Positions 1 through 10,989 of a DNA stretch of 64,000 bases are shown piece after piece. The DNA is taken from contig JAVGWX010000018.1 in the NCBI GenBank assembly GCA_036924085.1, forward strand, positions 22,345,964-22,409,963, in the 5' to 3' direction. The stretch's first letter is position 1. Each line of letters starts with the position of its first letter. The notes under the pieces were generated by a model. It was given only the letters and a program-made list of their open reading frames with translations, did not search any database and was not told where the DNA came from. The position numbers and the translations under genes were made by a program. The stretch comes from Ariolimax columbianus. Taxonomy: Eukaryota; Mollusca; Gastropoda; Stylommatophora; Arionidae.

Positions 1-960
1 AAGTACACGTCGACTAAGAACTAAGAAGACTCTGATTGCAGACCTCTGTAATGGAAATAGAATCTAAAATGATTAACATTTTTTCTGGCCTCTTTTTGGC
101 GAGACCTGACTCTATCTACAATAGAAAAAGTTCTTTTGGTTAAATCCACTACCATAATAAGGTGACAGATGACCTGGCTTCAGCCTTGATGAGTTCATAT
201 CACGTCATATTATATGATACCTGTTGGGCTGGTTTGGGCCATGTCTTGCCTTAAGAGAAAGACTGCTCACGAAACATGAGACTTCAATTCCTGCCCACCT
301 CTAGTTGGATTGTTTCATGCAGGATTGTCTTATGCACGGTCCTTATCGTATTTTTTCTCCAGATTCTTTATAAAACGAGTTTTTTCACTGCATCCCATTT
401 ATTGAAATGTTTCTAAAACATTCTTTAAAACCACAAAGATTGCTCCTCACTCAGCTGAAGATCGATCCATATGAAAAGTGGTTTATCCTATGCCATGAAT
501 TAGAGAAACTTCTACCATATTAAAATTGTACTGAACTGTTACAAACCTTCAGTCTCAAACTGACACCATGGCAGTTGTTCTAGTCTCTGTAAAACAAGGA
601 GCTCTACTAGAAATCTTTTGAGCAACGTTCTTATATAACGGTGCGACCGAGAACCATAACCTAAACACTTTTCGGGGTCGATTCTCATAAGACGTTGAAC
701 ATTCTACAGTGATCTGTGGTGCCCTGTGCATTAGTGACACATTCAGTTCAAATTGGAGGGGGTTTGGGGAGAGGGCTGGTGATATTAAGGACAGTAAAAC
801 GTAGCTATTATTGTGTAAACTCATGTTATTGACCACTTGCTGTCTAGAGGCGGATGCTTAACTCCGAGTGTTAATTGCCTTTCTGTATTATTCCATGGGG
901 TAGGAAGGGCGTGAGCAACACATTAATGAAGCGGGTAAACCTCGTTATTGGCGTTAATAC
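1..960. other. No recognisable feature
   Basis: AT-rich unique-looking sequence. Short open frames occur on both strands, but none shows a domain, a splice-site pair or a repeat relationship that I can recognise. Confidence 0.5.
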
Positions 961-961
961 T

Positions 962-1299
962 GGCGTACTGTTGTTTGATGAGTTTAATCTTAATCATAGT
1001 ATCAGTGAGGTACTTTTGTTTGATGAATTTAATCTTAATCATAGTATCAGTGAGGTACTTTTGTTTGATGAGTTTAATCTTAATCATAGTATCAGTGAGG
1101 TACTTTTGTTTGATCAGTTTAATCGTAATCATAGTATCAGTGAGGTATTTTTGTTTGATGAGTTTAATCTTAATCATAGTATCAGTGAGGTACTTTTGTT
1201 TGATGATAATTTAATTTTAATTATAATAACAGTAAGGTATTTTTGTTTGATGAGTTTAATCTTAATCTCTGTAACAGTGGGGTACATTTGTTTGATGAG
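962..1299. repeat. 45-bp minisatellite, proximal part
   Basis: Direct tandem copies with a 45-bp period, for example TGATGA starting at 1021 and again at 1066. Each unit contains TTTGATGAGTTTAATCTTAA and a CATAGTATCAGTGAG segment. Because 45 is a multiple of three, several frames stay open through the array; these are not genes. The array is interrupted at 1300 by a SINE and resumes at 1567. Confidence 0.93.
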
Positions 1300-1566
1300 T
1301 TTTTTAAATTTTTTTCTATTTTTGTGTTTTTTCTATCTTTATTGCTCTAATCCCCAAGGCGGTGTGCATTGCCCTGTGGTTTTTTATTTTGCGCCTTAGG
1401 CCCAGTGCATCCGACTTCAGCATGTATTTTATTTAAGGGTCTACTTCCTCCTGCATTTTCTAAGTTTTTGCTTCCTCGGGGTAACGGCCGGTGCTGTGAT
1501 GGGGATTGAACCCAGCACCTTCCGGTTGTGAGCCGTGTCACTTAACCACTAGGCCGCGCTGTCTCC
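1300..1566 (-). mobile_element. SINE-B, full length, tRNA-derived
   Basis: On the minus strand the element starts with a tRNA-like head (about 1566-1490) holding an A-box-like TAGTGGTTAAGTG and a B-box-like GGGTTCAATCCC. A body containing CTGAAGTCGGATGCACTGGG follows, then an A-rich 3' tail (about 1345-1300). The element is flanked by GTTTGATGAG at 1290-1299 and 1567-1576. This looks like a 10-bp target-site duplication, although the same word also occurs in every unit of the surrounding 45-bp array, so part of it could be array sequence. A second copy lies at 25835-26080 on the same strand. SINEs of this kind are transcribed by RNA polymerase III and depend on a LINE for movement; the partner is unknown. 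The fairly clean head and tail suggest a moderately young insertion. Confidence 0.85.
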
Positions 1567-2112
1567 GTTTGATGAGATTAATCTTAATCCCTGTAACAGT
1601 GGGGTACTTTTGTTTGATCAGTTTACTCTTAATCACAGTAGCAACGGGGTACTTTTGTGTAACAGTGATGCTGGGATACTGTTGTCTTAATTAGGTAACA
1701 CCAGGTACTTCTGTCTCAATCATATTGCTACTCGAGCACATTTATCTTATTTACAGAAAAACTGGGTTATATTTGTATTAATTAAGATAACATTGGGTAC
1801 TGTTGTCTTAATCATATTGTTACGGGATATTCTTGTCCAAATTACAACAATACTTGAGTGTACTTTTGTTTTAAGGTACCACGGGGTACTTTTGTCTCAA
1901 GTTACTATGGGGTACTTTTGTCTTAAGGTACTACAGGGTACTTTTGTATTAAGGTACTACGGGGAACTTTTGTCTCAGTCATGTTATTACTGAGATATTT
2001 TCGTCTGACAGGTTAGTTCTTAATGATGGTACTACCGGTGTACTTTAGTCTTAATCACAGTACTCCTGGAGTATTTTAGTCGCAATCATTTAATATGGAG
2101 TACTTTGGCCTA
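1567..2112. repeat. 45-bp minisatellite, distal degenerate part
   Basis: This continues the array beyond the SINE. Units become shorter and more diverged, with recurring GGGGTACTTTTGT cores. From about 1870 the cores recur at a shorter spacing (GGTACTACGGGG-like steps), so the array grades into a second, shorter periodicity. Confidence 0.8.
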
Positions 2113-2699
2113 ATAAATGAGCTTTAAGTTTCACTATTGCATATAGGGGCAGTCAATCAATGTATTGTTTACATTAATTGTGCTGTGATATGTTATTTTA
2201 TACCAACCAAATCAACATCACTGCACTCCTGGCAGTTTGTGGGTCCTCAGTCTATTTCAGCAAATTGTGGACAGGCTTTGATATTTATGGATGGAACGAT
2301 GATTCTCTACGTTCTGAAGTTTCTGTAAGATGGCGACCAAGCAACAGCTGCTCGCATGGTCAGCGATTTGTGTGTGGTTTGTTCGTTCCAATTAATGTAT
2401 GGAGCGCTGTGCTGTGTGACGATCATTTTCTAGCACGTACCACGCTATTCACAGGAAGCCCATGTGTGTAATTTTCCTCGGAAATCGGAGAAAACACGAT
2501 CTGTTCTTCATGTGTTATAGAATACAGGTTGTTGGATAGGACGGTCACTAGAGTCCTTGGTTGGTGTGCATGACCTACTTGGAATTCACCTACATTTTCA
2601 TTGCATGCCACAACCGGAATCTCCCCTCAGCAATGGGTTAATGGTCCCTCAGCTAGAGCCACAGATGTGGGCGCTGGTCAGCAGCAGCGTCTTCTAGTC
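2113..2699. other. No recognisable feature
   Basis: Mixed-composition sequence with short open frames on both strands. I see no domain, tandem repeat or match to the other repeat families in the window. Confidence 0.4.
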
Positions 2700-3011
2700 T
2701 ACGTGTGGGGGCTGCTGTTGTCGAGAGGTACGGCATTCGCCTCTCAAATCGTCAAGGAAACGGTGGACGATCGACTCCCACAAGTTTCAAGCGACCCCTG
2801 GTCTCAAGGATTTTACGACCTGAATGTCTGCATCTTGAACTACTTCCAGTCGTCTATTTGTATGCCTTGCCAGTGGTTCTTGGTAACTCAGGACGAGAGA
2901 ATGAGATTGATGTTCAGCGCAGCTTCTTTCTCACTCTAATCCAAATTCAGCGCTAGTTACATATTCAGAACGAGGAGAGTCTGATGATCTTCGCTTACGA
3001 TGGGCAACTTA
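2700..3011 (+). mobile_element. SINE-A copy 1, tRNA-derived
   Basis: The head (about 2704-2790) has an A-box-like region ending in GGCATTCGCCTCTCAA and a B-box-like GACGATCGACTCCCAC. The body carries the family words TTTCAAGCGACCCCTGGTCTC and CCAGTCGTCT. The tail reads TGATCTTCGCTTACGATGGG then CAACTTA. Other copies are at 21605-21835 (-), 34238-34556 (+) and 49770-50250 (+). The REP-F elements at 19890-20603 and 46905-47613 share only the 3' third. The right end is immediately followed by a mariner transposon whose TA target lies in the tail. Confidence 0.85.
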
Positions 3012-3081
3012 CAAGAGGCTTGCCATAAGTCTTTACCCTGACTTAGAAGGAGTAAGAGGGGAAAGTTGAAATTTCTCACAG
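3012..3081 (+). repeat. mariner left terminal inverted repeat
   Basis: This pairs with 4250-4319 in inverted orientation over about 70 positions, with the longest identical run being ATAAGTCTTTACCCTGA. It is flanked by a TA dinucleotide at 3010-3011. Confidence 0.9.
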
Positions 3082-3211
3082 ATGTAGCTCATTCAATTTG
3101 TACTGGACTTGATAAGTATGAATTTCCTTCCTCGTCTGGTTTACCCGGTATAGTGCATGGCACAACACACATAATTGACCGGATCTGCTACTCTAATGGT
3201 TAGTCAGAACA

Positions 3212-4197
3212 ATGGAGAAATCAGAGACCAGAACTGTGATACAATTCTTGATGTTGCACGGAAAAACACCTACAGAAACACACAGGGAGATGGAACCAGT
3301 GTTTGAGGAATTATGTCCTTTGTATGCTTCTGTAAAAAACTGGTGTAGGCAGTTTAAGTGTGTCCGTTCCCATGTTGCTGATCTTCCAAGATCAGCAAGA
3401 CCATCCTCAGAGTGCAGCGATGAAAATGTTGCAAAAGTGAAGAAAACCATTGACCAGGATAGGAAAATGACAATTGCAGAGATATCTAGATCAGTAAAAC
3501 TGAATGAAAGTACAGTTTTTAGAATTTTATAATTTTAGAATAGACTGAACATGAGAAAAGTGTGTGCCCTCTGGATCACGCATATGCTGACATGTGAACA
3601 GAAACAAAACGAGGGTTGATTGCTGTGGCCAGTTGCTCAAAATGTGTCAGTCGAAAAGCATGTTGCCGACCATGGTGACAGTAGATGAGACTTCGGTTCA
3701 CCATTATGACTCAGAATCCAAAATTTCCAGCATGCAGTGGAAAACCCTGAACATACCAACACATGTCAAGCCAAGAGCACAGAAGTCTGCAAGAAAAGTG
3801 ATGCTGACTGTTTTTTGGAAGATTGAAAGATTACCTGCCTCATAGCAACACGGTTAATGGGCAATATTATGCAGATCTCCTTACCAAACAAAGAAAGACT
3901 ATCACCAGAAAATGAGGGATAGCGCGCATTCAAATTCTGCCTTTGCTTCAAGACAACGCGCTCTCCCATAAAGCAAGGCTTGTGCTGCAAACAGCCAACG
4001 ATTTGAATATTGAAATTCTTCCACGCCCACTATATTCTCCGGATTTAGCTCCATCGGACTTTTTTCTTTTCTCAAAACTTAAAAAACAGCTGAAAGGAAA
4101 TCATTTTGACAGTGACGAAGATGTCCTACTGGCTAGTGATAACTGGTTTAGTTCGATGTTATTTTTATTCTTAAGCTCTTTTCAAGTTCATGCATAG
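3212..4197 (+). pseudogene. mariner transposase pseudogene (DD34D)
   Basis: The frame opens at 3212 with an N-terminal helix-turn-helix region of about 100 residues (MEKSETRTVIQFLMLHGKTP... to ...ESTVFRIL), of the kind that binds the terminal repeats. It ends at a stop at 3530-3532. A shifted frame at 3594-3845 carries the first catalytic aspartate in TVDETSVHHYDSESK, followed by SMQWKTLN. A third frame near 3844-3916 reads TVNGQYYADLL. The last frame, 3943-4197, holds the second aspartate in LLQDNALSH and the third in YSPDLAPSDFFLF. There are exactly 34 residues between those two aspartates, the mariner hallmark. At least three frame changes plus an internal stop mean no working enzyme. The protein once cut and rejoined DNA at the element ends. 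Confidence 0.93.
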
Positions 4198-4249
4198 ATG
4201 GCAGAAATGTATAAATTCAGGTAGTGGATACATTGAGAAGGAATAAGCC

Positions 4250-4319
4250 CTGTGCCAGATTTAAACTTTCTCCTCCTACTCTTTCATGGTCAGGGTAAAG
4301 ACTTATAACAACCCCCTTG
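4250..4319 (-). repeat. mariner right terminal inverted repeat
   Basis: Inverted partner of 3012-3081. It is followed by the TA duplication at 4320-4321 and then by CTTACTTACTT, which would join directly to the SINE-A tail if the transposon were absent. Confidence 0.9.
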
Positions 4320-4321
4320 TA

Positions 4322-4940
4322 CTTACTTACTTCTGCCTCTGCCCCTTCCTGTTACACCTTACCTGGCCAACACCTGATGACCAAGACCTGCAATAGGTTG
4401 GACTACAGTTCATTGATCGAAGTTCTGCTCTATTCTGTTCCTAAGAAACGACTTTACTGCACGTCTGGCATTTTTTAAATAAAGATGCCGATTTCACGCT
4501 AGAGTGGCAGGTTTTGGATATAATGGTAGGTAATAATTTTTCTTGATCAACGGCACACTAGGGGTGATGTGGTCAACATCGTTCCTATCCATATATAATG
4601 TACCTGTAATGGGTGGTTGTGAAGCCAGGATGTTAGCTCTTCCTCTGTTCTGAACCCCAGCATGACCAGGGCAGTAGATGCACACCAGGCCCTGGAAAGT
4701 TGAGGTATCTACAGGTGGCATTCAATAATGCCTTAGCCAGCCATTCAGTACCTTCCGAAGTAAGAATTCGGAGTCTGAAACGATGACTACTCTTATTAAA
4801 GAGGTTTCAGATAGCCATCTCAGAGCTGTAGTCATTGCCCCCATCATGGAAATGGGAGCAGGGTTTTAAGTGTCAGGTAATTGTTATTTAATTCAGCATG
4901 CCTCTATCCCAGTAATATTGAATGTCCTGAAAATGTAAGG
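4322..4940. other. No recognisable feature
   Basis: Apart from the short CTTA run at its left edge I recognise nothing here. The short minus-strand open frame at 4494-4721 shows no domain. Confidence 0.4.
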
Positions 4941-4944
4941 CTAA

Positions 4945-5620
4945 TGCAAACTCTTTCCTAATGTCGTTACTGTTGGACTTGTGTTAACCCTTTCGCATCT
5001 AATGACCTTACTTTGTGGGGCTTGTGTTAACTCTTTCGCATCTAACGACCTTACTTTGTGGGGCTTGTATTAACTCTTTCACATCTAATTATCTGTGTGG
5101 GGTTTTTGTTAACTCCTACATTTTTATGGTTTCCCTATGGGAGACTTTTGTTAACTCTTACATTTTTGTGTTTTCCCTATCGGGGCTTTTGTTAAATCTC
5201 TCATATATTATGAATTACTATATGGGCTTGTGTTAACTCTTTAATATATAATGCCTTTGCTCTTACATATTTAGCATCGTTCATTTGGGGGCTTTTGTTA
5301 ACTCTTACATATTTAATGTCCTCTCTAGTGGGGCTTTTGTTGAATCTTTCATATCTAATGAAATCAATATATGGGCTTTTGCTAACGCTTACACATTTAA
5401 CATCCTAAATACAAAGCTTTTGTTAATTCTTTTATATCTAATGCCGTCAAAACTGGGGCTTGTGCTTACTCTTACATATTTTATGTCCTCCCTTTGTGGG
5501 CTTTTGTTAAATATTTCATATCTGATGAAATAACTATATGGACTTTTGTGAACTGTTTTATATCTAATGCCCTAACTACGGAACCTTTTTAATACTCTTA
5601 CATCTAATGTCCTTTCATAT
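4945..5620. repeat. Degenerate 43-bp minisatellite
   Basis: CTTGTGTTAAC recurs at 4978, 5021 and, with changes, 5064, giving a 43-bp period. Later units diverge but keep the pattern CTTTTGTTAACTCTT...CATATCTAATG. About 15 units are discernible. Confidence 0.88.
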
Positions 5621-6380
5621 TATATTCTTGCTTCAAAAAGTCCTACTTTATAAATGGTCATTGCTATTTTCTATTTCCTCACAAAACCCACGGTGAAGTA
5701 CACACTTTTTATTCTTGTATCTCCTCTACTTCATCATACTTTAGGAAGACTTCTGTTTAGTGTCTTTCAAAGAAACAACGGGACTTTCAAACTTGTTGGG
5801 ATGTGTGGAGGCAACCTTGACCACATGGAGAGTTTACTTTTTATACCAATCAACTGCTGACTAACCAGACCGCTATTTTTGAATGAACCTGTCATAAATA
5901 TGTTTCTTATTAAAGTTTGTTGCAAAAAAAGAAAAAAAAAACACGTAGTGAATAGGTGCACAACATAGACATGTTGTTTACAATAACAGAGATAAATATG
6001 TATCAGTTTTACGTTGTCTCAAAGAAAACAAAACAAAAGCTTACGTTACAACCAAACGATCTTCGTGAGGGACTAACGACAACAAAAGTGAGAACATCTA
6101 ACTAACAAAAATGATTAAAAATATGACAGATATATATGCATACATATACATATATAACATGTTTTGTTTACACGAGGTAATGTTATATGATAACAAAAGA
6201 CATGAGGCCGGAGGCCGGATATGAACTGGCGTCCTTTTGGTATTCAAAATAACATGCACTATGTATGTACATATATATATATGCCATCAAAAAAGTGGAA
6301 AGTACACATGTTTCATACATTGCTTAGAGAATAAAAAAACTGAATGAAAGGTCAACACATGCGTAAGAGAATATCAATGT
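5621..6380. other. AT-rich, no recognisable feature
   Basis: AT-rich sequence with an A-rich run at 5926-5941 and short TA runs near 6128-6155 and 6270-6282. No gene or mobile element could be supported. Confidence 0.4.
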
Positions 6381-6384
6381 GGCT

Positions 6385-7310
6385 TGATTAGCTCAATCCA
6401 TGGCTGTCATAGGTCAAACCGAAGCTGTCATAAGTCAAACCGTAGTTGTCATAAATCAAACTGTAGATGTCATAGGTCAAACTGTAGCTGCCATAAGGCA
6501 AACCGTAGCTGTCATAGGTCAAACCGTGGCTGTCATAGATCAAACAGTAGCTGTCATAGGTAAAATCGTAGTTGCAATAAATCAAATCTTAGCTGTCATA
6601 AATCAAACCGTAGATATCTTAGGTCAAACCGTAGCTGTCATAAGTCAAACCGTAGATGTCATAGATCAAACTATTGCTATCATAAGTCAAACTATATCTG
6701 TCAAAGGTCAAACCGTAGCTGTTATAAGTCAAACCATGGCTGTCATAGGTCAAACATTAGCTGTCATAAGTAAAACCGTATCTGTCGAAGGTCAAACCGT
6801 AGCTGTCATAAGTAAAACCGTAGCTGTCATAACTCAAACCGTAGCTGTCATAGGTCAAAATGTAGCATTCATAGGTTAAACTATGGCTGTCATAAGTCAA
6901 ATTGCATCTGTCATAGGTCAAACCATGGCTTCCTTCACTCAAAAACTGCTTTCGTAGTTCACATCATGATTTTCAAATTTGAAATTGTGGCTTTCATAGG
7001 TTAAATTATGGTGACCTTAGCTCAAACCATAGGTTTCTAAGCTAAAATCAAGGCTTGCATAGATCAAACCATGGTTCTCTAAGCTGAAATCAATGCTTTT
7101 ATAAACCAAACCATGGCAATCTTAGCACAAACCATGGTTTTTATAGATCAAAATGGCAAATCATGGCTTTCTTAGCTCAAACCATGACTTTCTGAGTTCA
7201 AATCATGACTTAGCTCAAACCATGACTTTCTAGACCACATAGAGGCTTTCAAAGCTCAAATTGTGGATTTATCAACTCAAACCATGGGTCTTCTTAGCTC
7301 ACAATGGCTT
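6385..7310. repeat. 21-bp minisatellite, heptapeptide-like on both strands
   Basis: Units of 21 bp with the core GTCATAGGTCAAACCGTAGC repeat from about 6400 to 6940 and degrade to loosely spaced TCAAACCATGG words up to about 7310. Because 21 is a multiple of three, both strands stay open: AVIGQTV-like on plus, YDSYGLT-like on minus. No start context, flanking exon or domain suggests translation. Confidence 0.92.
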
Positions 7311-7623
7311 TCTTAGTTCGAAACATTATTGCCAGGATATGAATACAGATATTGCTGCAGTGGATGAAGTGAGAGAGACATCATTACGCTATTTCTTCAG
7401 TCTTATGAGATCTGGTGATATGTTCTTTTTAATAGTTCTGGCCTGGATGCTGACTGTTCTATTGTCTTTTTAATATACCCTGACACAACTAAAAAAAAAC
7501 CTACCTATGTCTGTGGTTGAAAAAAAAAAGGTGTACAGCAGACACGGCTATCAGGGATGAAGTGTTAGAGACTTCATTGTAGTAGGCTTGTTTTCTGAGG
7601 TGAGGTGACTATTTGTCTTCTTG

Positions 7624-7772
<149 letters not shown>

Positions 7773-7946
7773 TATCATATTTATATCATACAGCAAGACA
7801 TTGTGCTCAGGGCAATGATAACAATAAATAATTATAGAAACATGTGCCAAGAGAAACAACCAGAGGGCAAGTCAGTAAATAGGTCACACATGGCTATTAA
7901 AAAAAATAAATTGAGATACGAACTTGAAAACCATTTATTTTTGAGC

Positions 7947-8150
7947 TTACACACTAACATCATCCCTTTTTTTCTCAAAATAATTGCCGCTAACATTGAT
8001 ATACTTATCCCATCGCTTTATCAATACAACCAAAACCTGCAACATAAAAGTCTTTGGTTTGTCGTCTCAGCAACATCTGCCCATCACGTTCAACCTCTCC
8101 ATCATTCGTGAAATGTCTCCCATTAAATTGGGATCATGCATTATGCTGTA
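7947..8150 (-). pseudogene. mariner transposase C-terminal remnant
   Basis: On the minus strand, [16 protein letters not shown] continues after a one-base frame change as [19 protein letters not shown], followed by KRDDVSV and a stop at 7947-7949. The pattern W-D-K-x-I-N-x-x-G-x-Y-x-E-K is the usual C terminus of mariner transposases. Only this end can be recognised. The sequence upstream on the minus strand, up to about 8500, is too decayed to assign, and no terminal repeats are visible. It is not obviously the same lineage as the element at 3012-4319. Confidence 0.72.
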
Positions 8151-8800
8151 GACTAAACCATGTGAACACCCTACCGCAGTTGCCACACTCTCTATATCAC
8201 TATTCGCCTGTCAACTTGACTCCATCTCCCAGTTCCGCCGCACATTGCAATCTGAACAAGACAACCAGGTCAGGCTTCATCTGCAATTTTTTAGAGCCCT
8301 TGAGAAAATGTATCGACCCAGTTATGCACCGCTTTACGCGACATAAACATATCACCGTTAACAAAATGTTTTCCTTGAGAATATCCTATGCAGAAAGTCA
8401 TTTTGCCCATAACAAAGATAAAATAAAACACATAACTGTATGTTGTTCTTTGATTGTACACTCTGTGAGCACAAACACCATTTTGTTATTTGGCTACACA
8501 AGTACATGCGACACATAACGTATGCTACCTACCGTAATCACAAAGTCGTAATTGCTGCCACATAATGACATATTTAGAAACTACCAGCTACATTTTCTAA
8601 TTAGCCCATATCAGTTTGTGACCTACTTACTAACTCTCGCACATAAATTATGTGCACACATAGACAAACTAAGAAACATGCTAGAACAATACCATTTCTT
8701 TGACAGAAACATTAAACAAAATCCTTGCATAGATAACAAAACACATTACTAGGAAGGACTGAATAGAACCACGAATGCCGCAAAGGACTACAAAGTTATA
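8151..8800. other. Unassigned, possibly decayed mariner
   Basis: A long plus-strand open frame (8054-8518) overlaps the antisense of the mariner remnant and has no domain of its own. AT-rich sequence follows. Confidence 0.35.
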
Positions 8801-9022
8801 AGATATTAGGAAATATTGTTTTAGTCAGAGAGTGGTGAATGATAGGAATGCATTGCCACTGGAGGTAGTGGAGGCAGGAACAATTAATGCATTTAAGAAT
8901 AAATTGGATGCGCATAGCTTTTAGAGCAAGGTAATGTATATGAATCTGGTTGTACACAGACTCTGCAAAGTCTTCTAAACCAGTATAAGGACGTTAAGTT
9001 AAGTTAAGATAAGTTAAGTATA
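8800..9022 (+). mobile_element. LINE-D 3' end (CR1-like), copy 1
   Basis: 8811-8924 translates as FSQRVVNDRNALPLEVVEAG followed by TINAFKNKLDAHSF and a stop at 8922-8924. This is the typical C-terminal tail of CR1/L2-like reverse transcriptase proteins. After about 70 bp of 3' untranslated sequence comes a TTAAG tandem tail (8993-9020). Only the last 220 bp are present, as expected for a heavily 5'-truncated insertion. Related ends lie at 15075-15300 (-) and 26300-26505 (-), with the same C-terminal words and the same 3' untranslated sequence around CAGTATAAAGACGTTAAG. Confidence 0.85.
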
Positions 9023-9235
9023 GGACTAACAGACTTGTTAAGTAAAATGAAGTGCTACTTCTGAAAAAAAACAAAAAAAAGCTTTCGTGCATTTCCAGCA
9101 AGGAAGTCAACTGTAGGTGTAGTGGATGTCGTGCTCTTACTGGAGTGAACAAGGGCACAGTGTGATGGTTTTACAAATATGTTGTACATTTAATCGAATA
9201 CTAAAGTAACGATGACATAAATAGACTACATATAA

Positions 9236-9560
9236 GAGATTGAAGTTTCATCTTGGAGTTCCGAACAGGACACACCAGAGTCAACAGCCACTTAAACCCC
9301 ATACATCCCCAGCACCAGCTCTTGAGCCCATATTGCTCTCACCCTGATGAAACAGACACCTACTTATTGAGTGCAAAGAGCTTGAAGGCATGAGGTAAAG
9401 ATTCTTACAAACACTATTGACAATTGCCAACACACTATACGGAGCAGTGAAACAACCGAAGAAGCCTCGTATTTATATAAGAATGACATTGAGCTGCCAA
9501 GAGCAGGCTTGATCAGCAGCTATGGGATAACAACAAAAAACAAACAACACGACGCACATA
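9236..9560 (+). mobile_element. LINE-E 3' end, copy 1
   Basis: The translated stretch EFRTGHTRVNSHLN ... YCSHPDETDTYLLS resembles the C-terminal Cys/His segment of RNase-H-class LINE proteins (compare TGHNRLRYHL...C...HLL in LINE-R). A frame change after LLS leads to ECKELEGMR in the next frame. The 3' end runs CTGCCAAGAGCAGGCTTGAT, CAGCAGCTATGGGATAACAA, then an ACA/AAC-rich tail. A second copy on the minus strand (19840-20725) shares GTTCTTACA..., TATATAAGAATG and GCTGCCAAGAGCA. Confidence 0.75.
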
Positions 9561-10278
9561 ATATACAAACAATGCAGGTTTTTTTTCAATTAATAAAAAC
9601 AAAATTGATAAAGCACCTGCCGGCACAAATAACAGGGTTAGTTTGAATATATTGCAGATAATTGGTCTTTGAGTTTCCGTTGGAATATTTAAATGTATTA
9701 GCAATGGTGATGTGTGCACTCAAGAACGCACACTATATGAGCTACCCTATAACACACACAAAAGTGTCAGACATTGCTTGACACACCAGTACTTCTTTCC
9801 TAACATCTAAAGCACTGACTTAATGGAGACATCAAGTTCCAAAACGTGTTGATCACTGACAGCTTTTGCTGTTATGTAAAGTATACACAATTATGAAAGT
9901 TAATAAATGCAACAATAAATTACATACACACAAATATGGAGTTAATCAACGAAAATAAAAGAAAAACACGTAAATAATTTAGCAGATAAAAGGCAATGTT
10001 CAGTTAGAAAGCAAAATATAATCAAATAAATTGTTTAAAAAAATCAACAACAATAGTAAAAGTCTGGAGTAAAAAAAGCTTGATTAAGGACAATGAAGAG
10101 GTTTATGTAAATGAATATGAGGAAGTGTTAATTTTCCAATGTATGGTTAAGAAATACAGGAGAGATGGTAGTATGATCAACAGAACAATCATTAGAGATA
10201 ATTATAATAACACTGGGATACTGGAATCCTGGTGTGCAATCAGGAACATCAGTGTGTGTTGCCAGTAAAGCTATCCTT
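9561..10278. other. AT-rich, no recognisable feature
   Basis: AT-rich sequence without a supported gene or repeat. Confidence 0.4.
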
Positions 10279-10436
10279 TTTGTCCCGTAAATTCTTCCGG
10301 CCGGCTGTTACAAGCAGCCACCCCACGCCATTCATCATTTGCTTTTCCGACTTTCATTTTGTCCCGTAAATTTTTCCGGCCGGCCGTTACAAGCAGCCAC
10401 CCCACGCCATTCATCATTTGCTTTTCCGACTTTCAT
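10279..10436. repeat. 79-bp tandem duplication
   Basis: TGTCCCGTAAATTCTTCCGG begins at 10281 and recurs, with one change, at 10360. Both copies continue through CCGGCCGGCYGTTACAAGCA to TTTTCCGACTTTCAT. Only two copies exist, and they differ at only a couple of positions, so the duplication is recent. Confidence 0.95.
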
Positions 10437-10786
10437 ATGGTCATAAGCAATATGGCAACTGTATTGGTGTTCCTATACCCTGGCTGTAGTGCAACATGGA
10501 CAAGAAGAAGTATCATGTTTGTGAGGGGTTTCCATCCCGCAGCTTACTAAGATGCTGCTCTCTGGTGTGTTCATTCCTCAGGCTTTTCTCTGCGGCGATA
10601 CATTTTCTCAAGGAAGCTCATAAATTGCTGATGAAGTCCGACCTGGTCGTCCTATTCAGATCACATTATAGGACCTGCGCTCTACCTTTGGGAGGTTTTG
10701 CTGCAGGGCGTTTCCCGTCATCATCTCCAGCAGGCATGTCAACACCAAACCAATAAAAATAAAAACTCAGGCTCATAAATTAATCT
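10437..10786. other. No recognisable feature
   Basis: Short open frames on plus (10496-10756) have no recognisable domain. Confidence 0.4.
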
Positions 10787-10985
10787 TTGTTGTTGTTGTT
10801 GATGAATGCCCAAAATGAGTAGATTTACTCTTTTTGTGCATCCTGAAAAAGATTCTAAGTGGTGATTTGCTGTAGCTTTCCTCACATCCTGAGCGTGCTG
10901 ATAGAGTTGGACCGGGGTTCTCACAGCGGCTGTACTATCGTTTAAGCAGACATTTTTGACGACCACGAGTGTCCGCACAGAATCA
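10787..10985 (-). mobile_element. REP-G copy 1 (3' part)
   Basis: Minus-strand orientation. The CAA-repeat tail (GTTGTTGTTGTTG on plus, about 10787-10800) is followed inward by the tail words ATGAATGCCC and AATGAGTAGATTTACTC, then by the body word CTTTCCTCACATCCTGAGCG. The same order occurs at 35925-36205 (-), 37946-38250 (+) and 42555-43140 (-). I recognise no coding capacity. Element class is unknown: a SINE or another non-autonomous retroelement is suggested by the simple-repeat tail. Confidence 0.75.
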
Positions 10986-10989
10986 GCTC

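Larger units (their letters stand above)
3012..4319 (+). mobile_element. mariner transposon, complete but inactive
   Basis: A 1308-bp element bounded by TA at 3010-3011 and 4320-4321. Inverted terminal repeats of about 70 bp lie at 3012-3081 and 4250-4319; both read CAAG..., share ATAAGTCTTTACCCTGA about 14 bases in, and end near CACAG. A broken transposase lies between. Length, TA target and the DD34D motif are as expected for mariner (IS630-Tc1-mariner superfamily), a cut-and-paste DNA transposon. It sits within the 3' tail of SINE-A, followed by CTTA repeats, so it is younger than that SINE. A related 5' fragment is at 48935-49255. Confidence 0.92.

Noticed and set aside
1490..1566. A genuine tRNA gene (minus strand)
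   Set aside because: A and B boxes fit, but the acceptor ends do not pair well and the sequence continues into a repeated SINE body with an A-rich tail.
8054..8518. 154-residue plus-strand open frame
   Set aside because: Its left part is antisense to a mariner C terminus and the rest has no domain or splice support.
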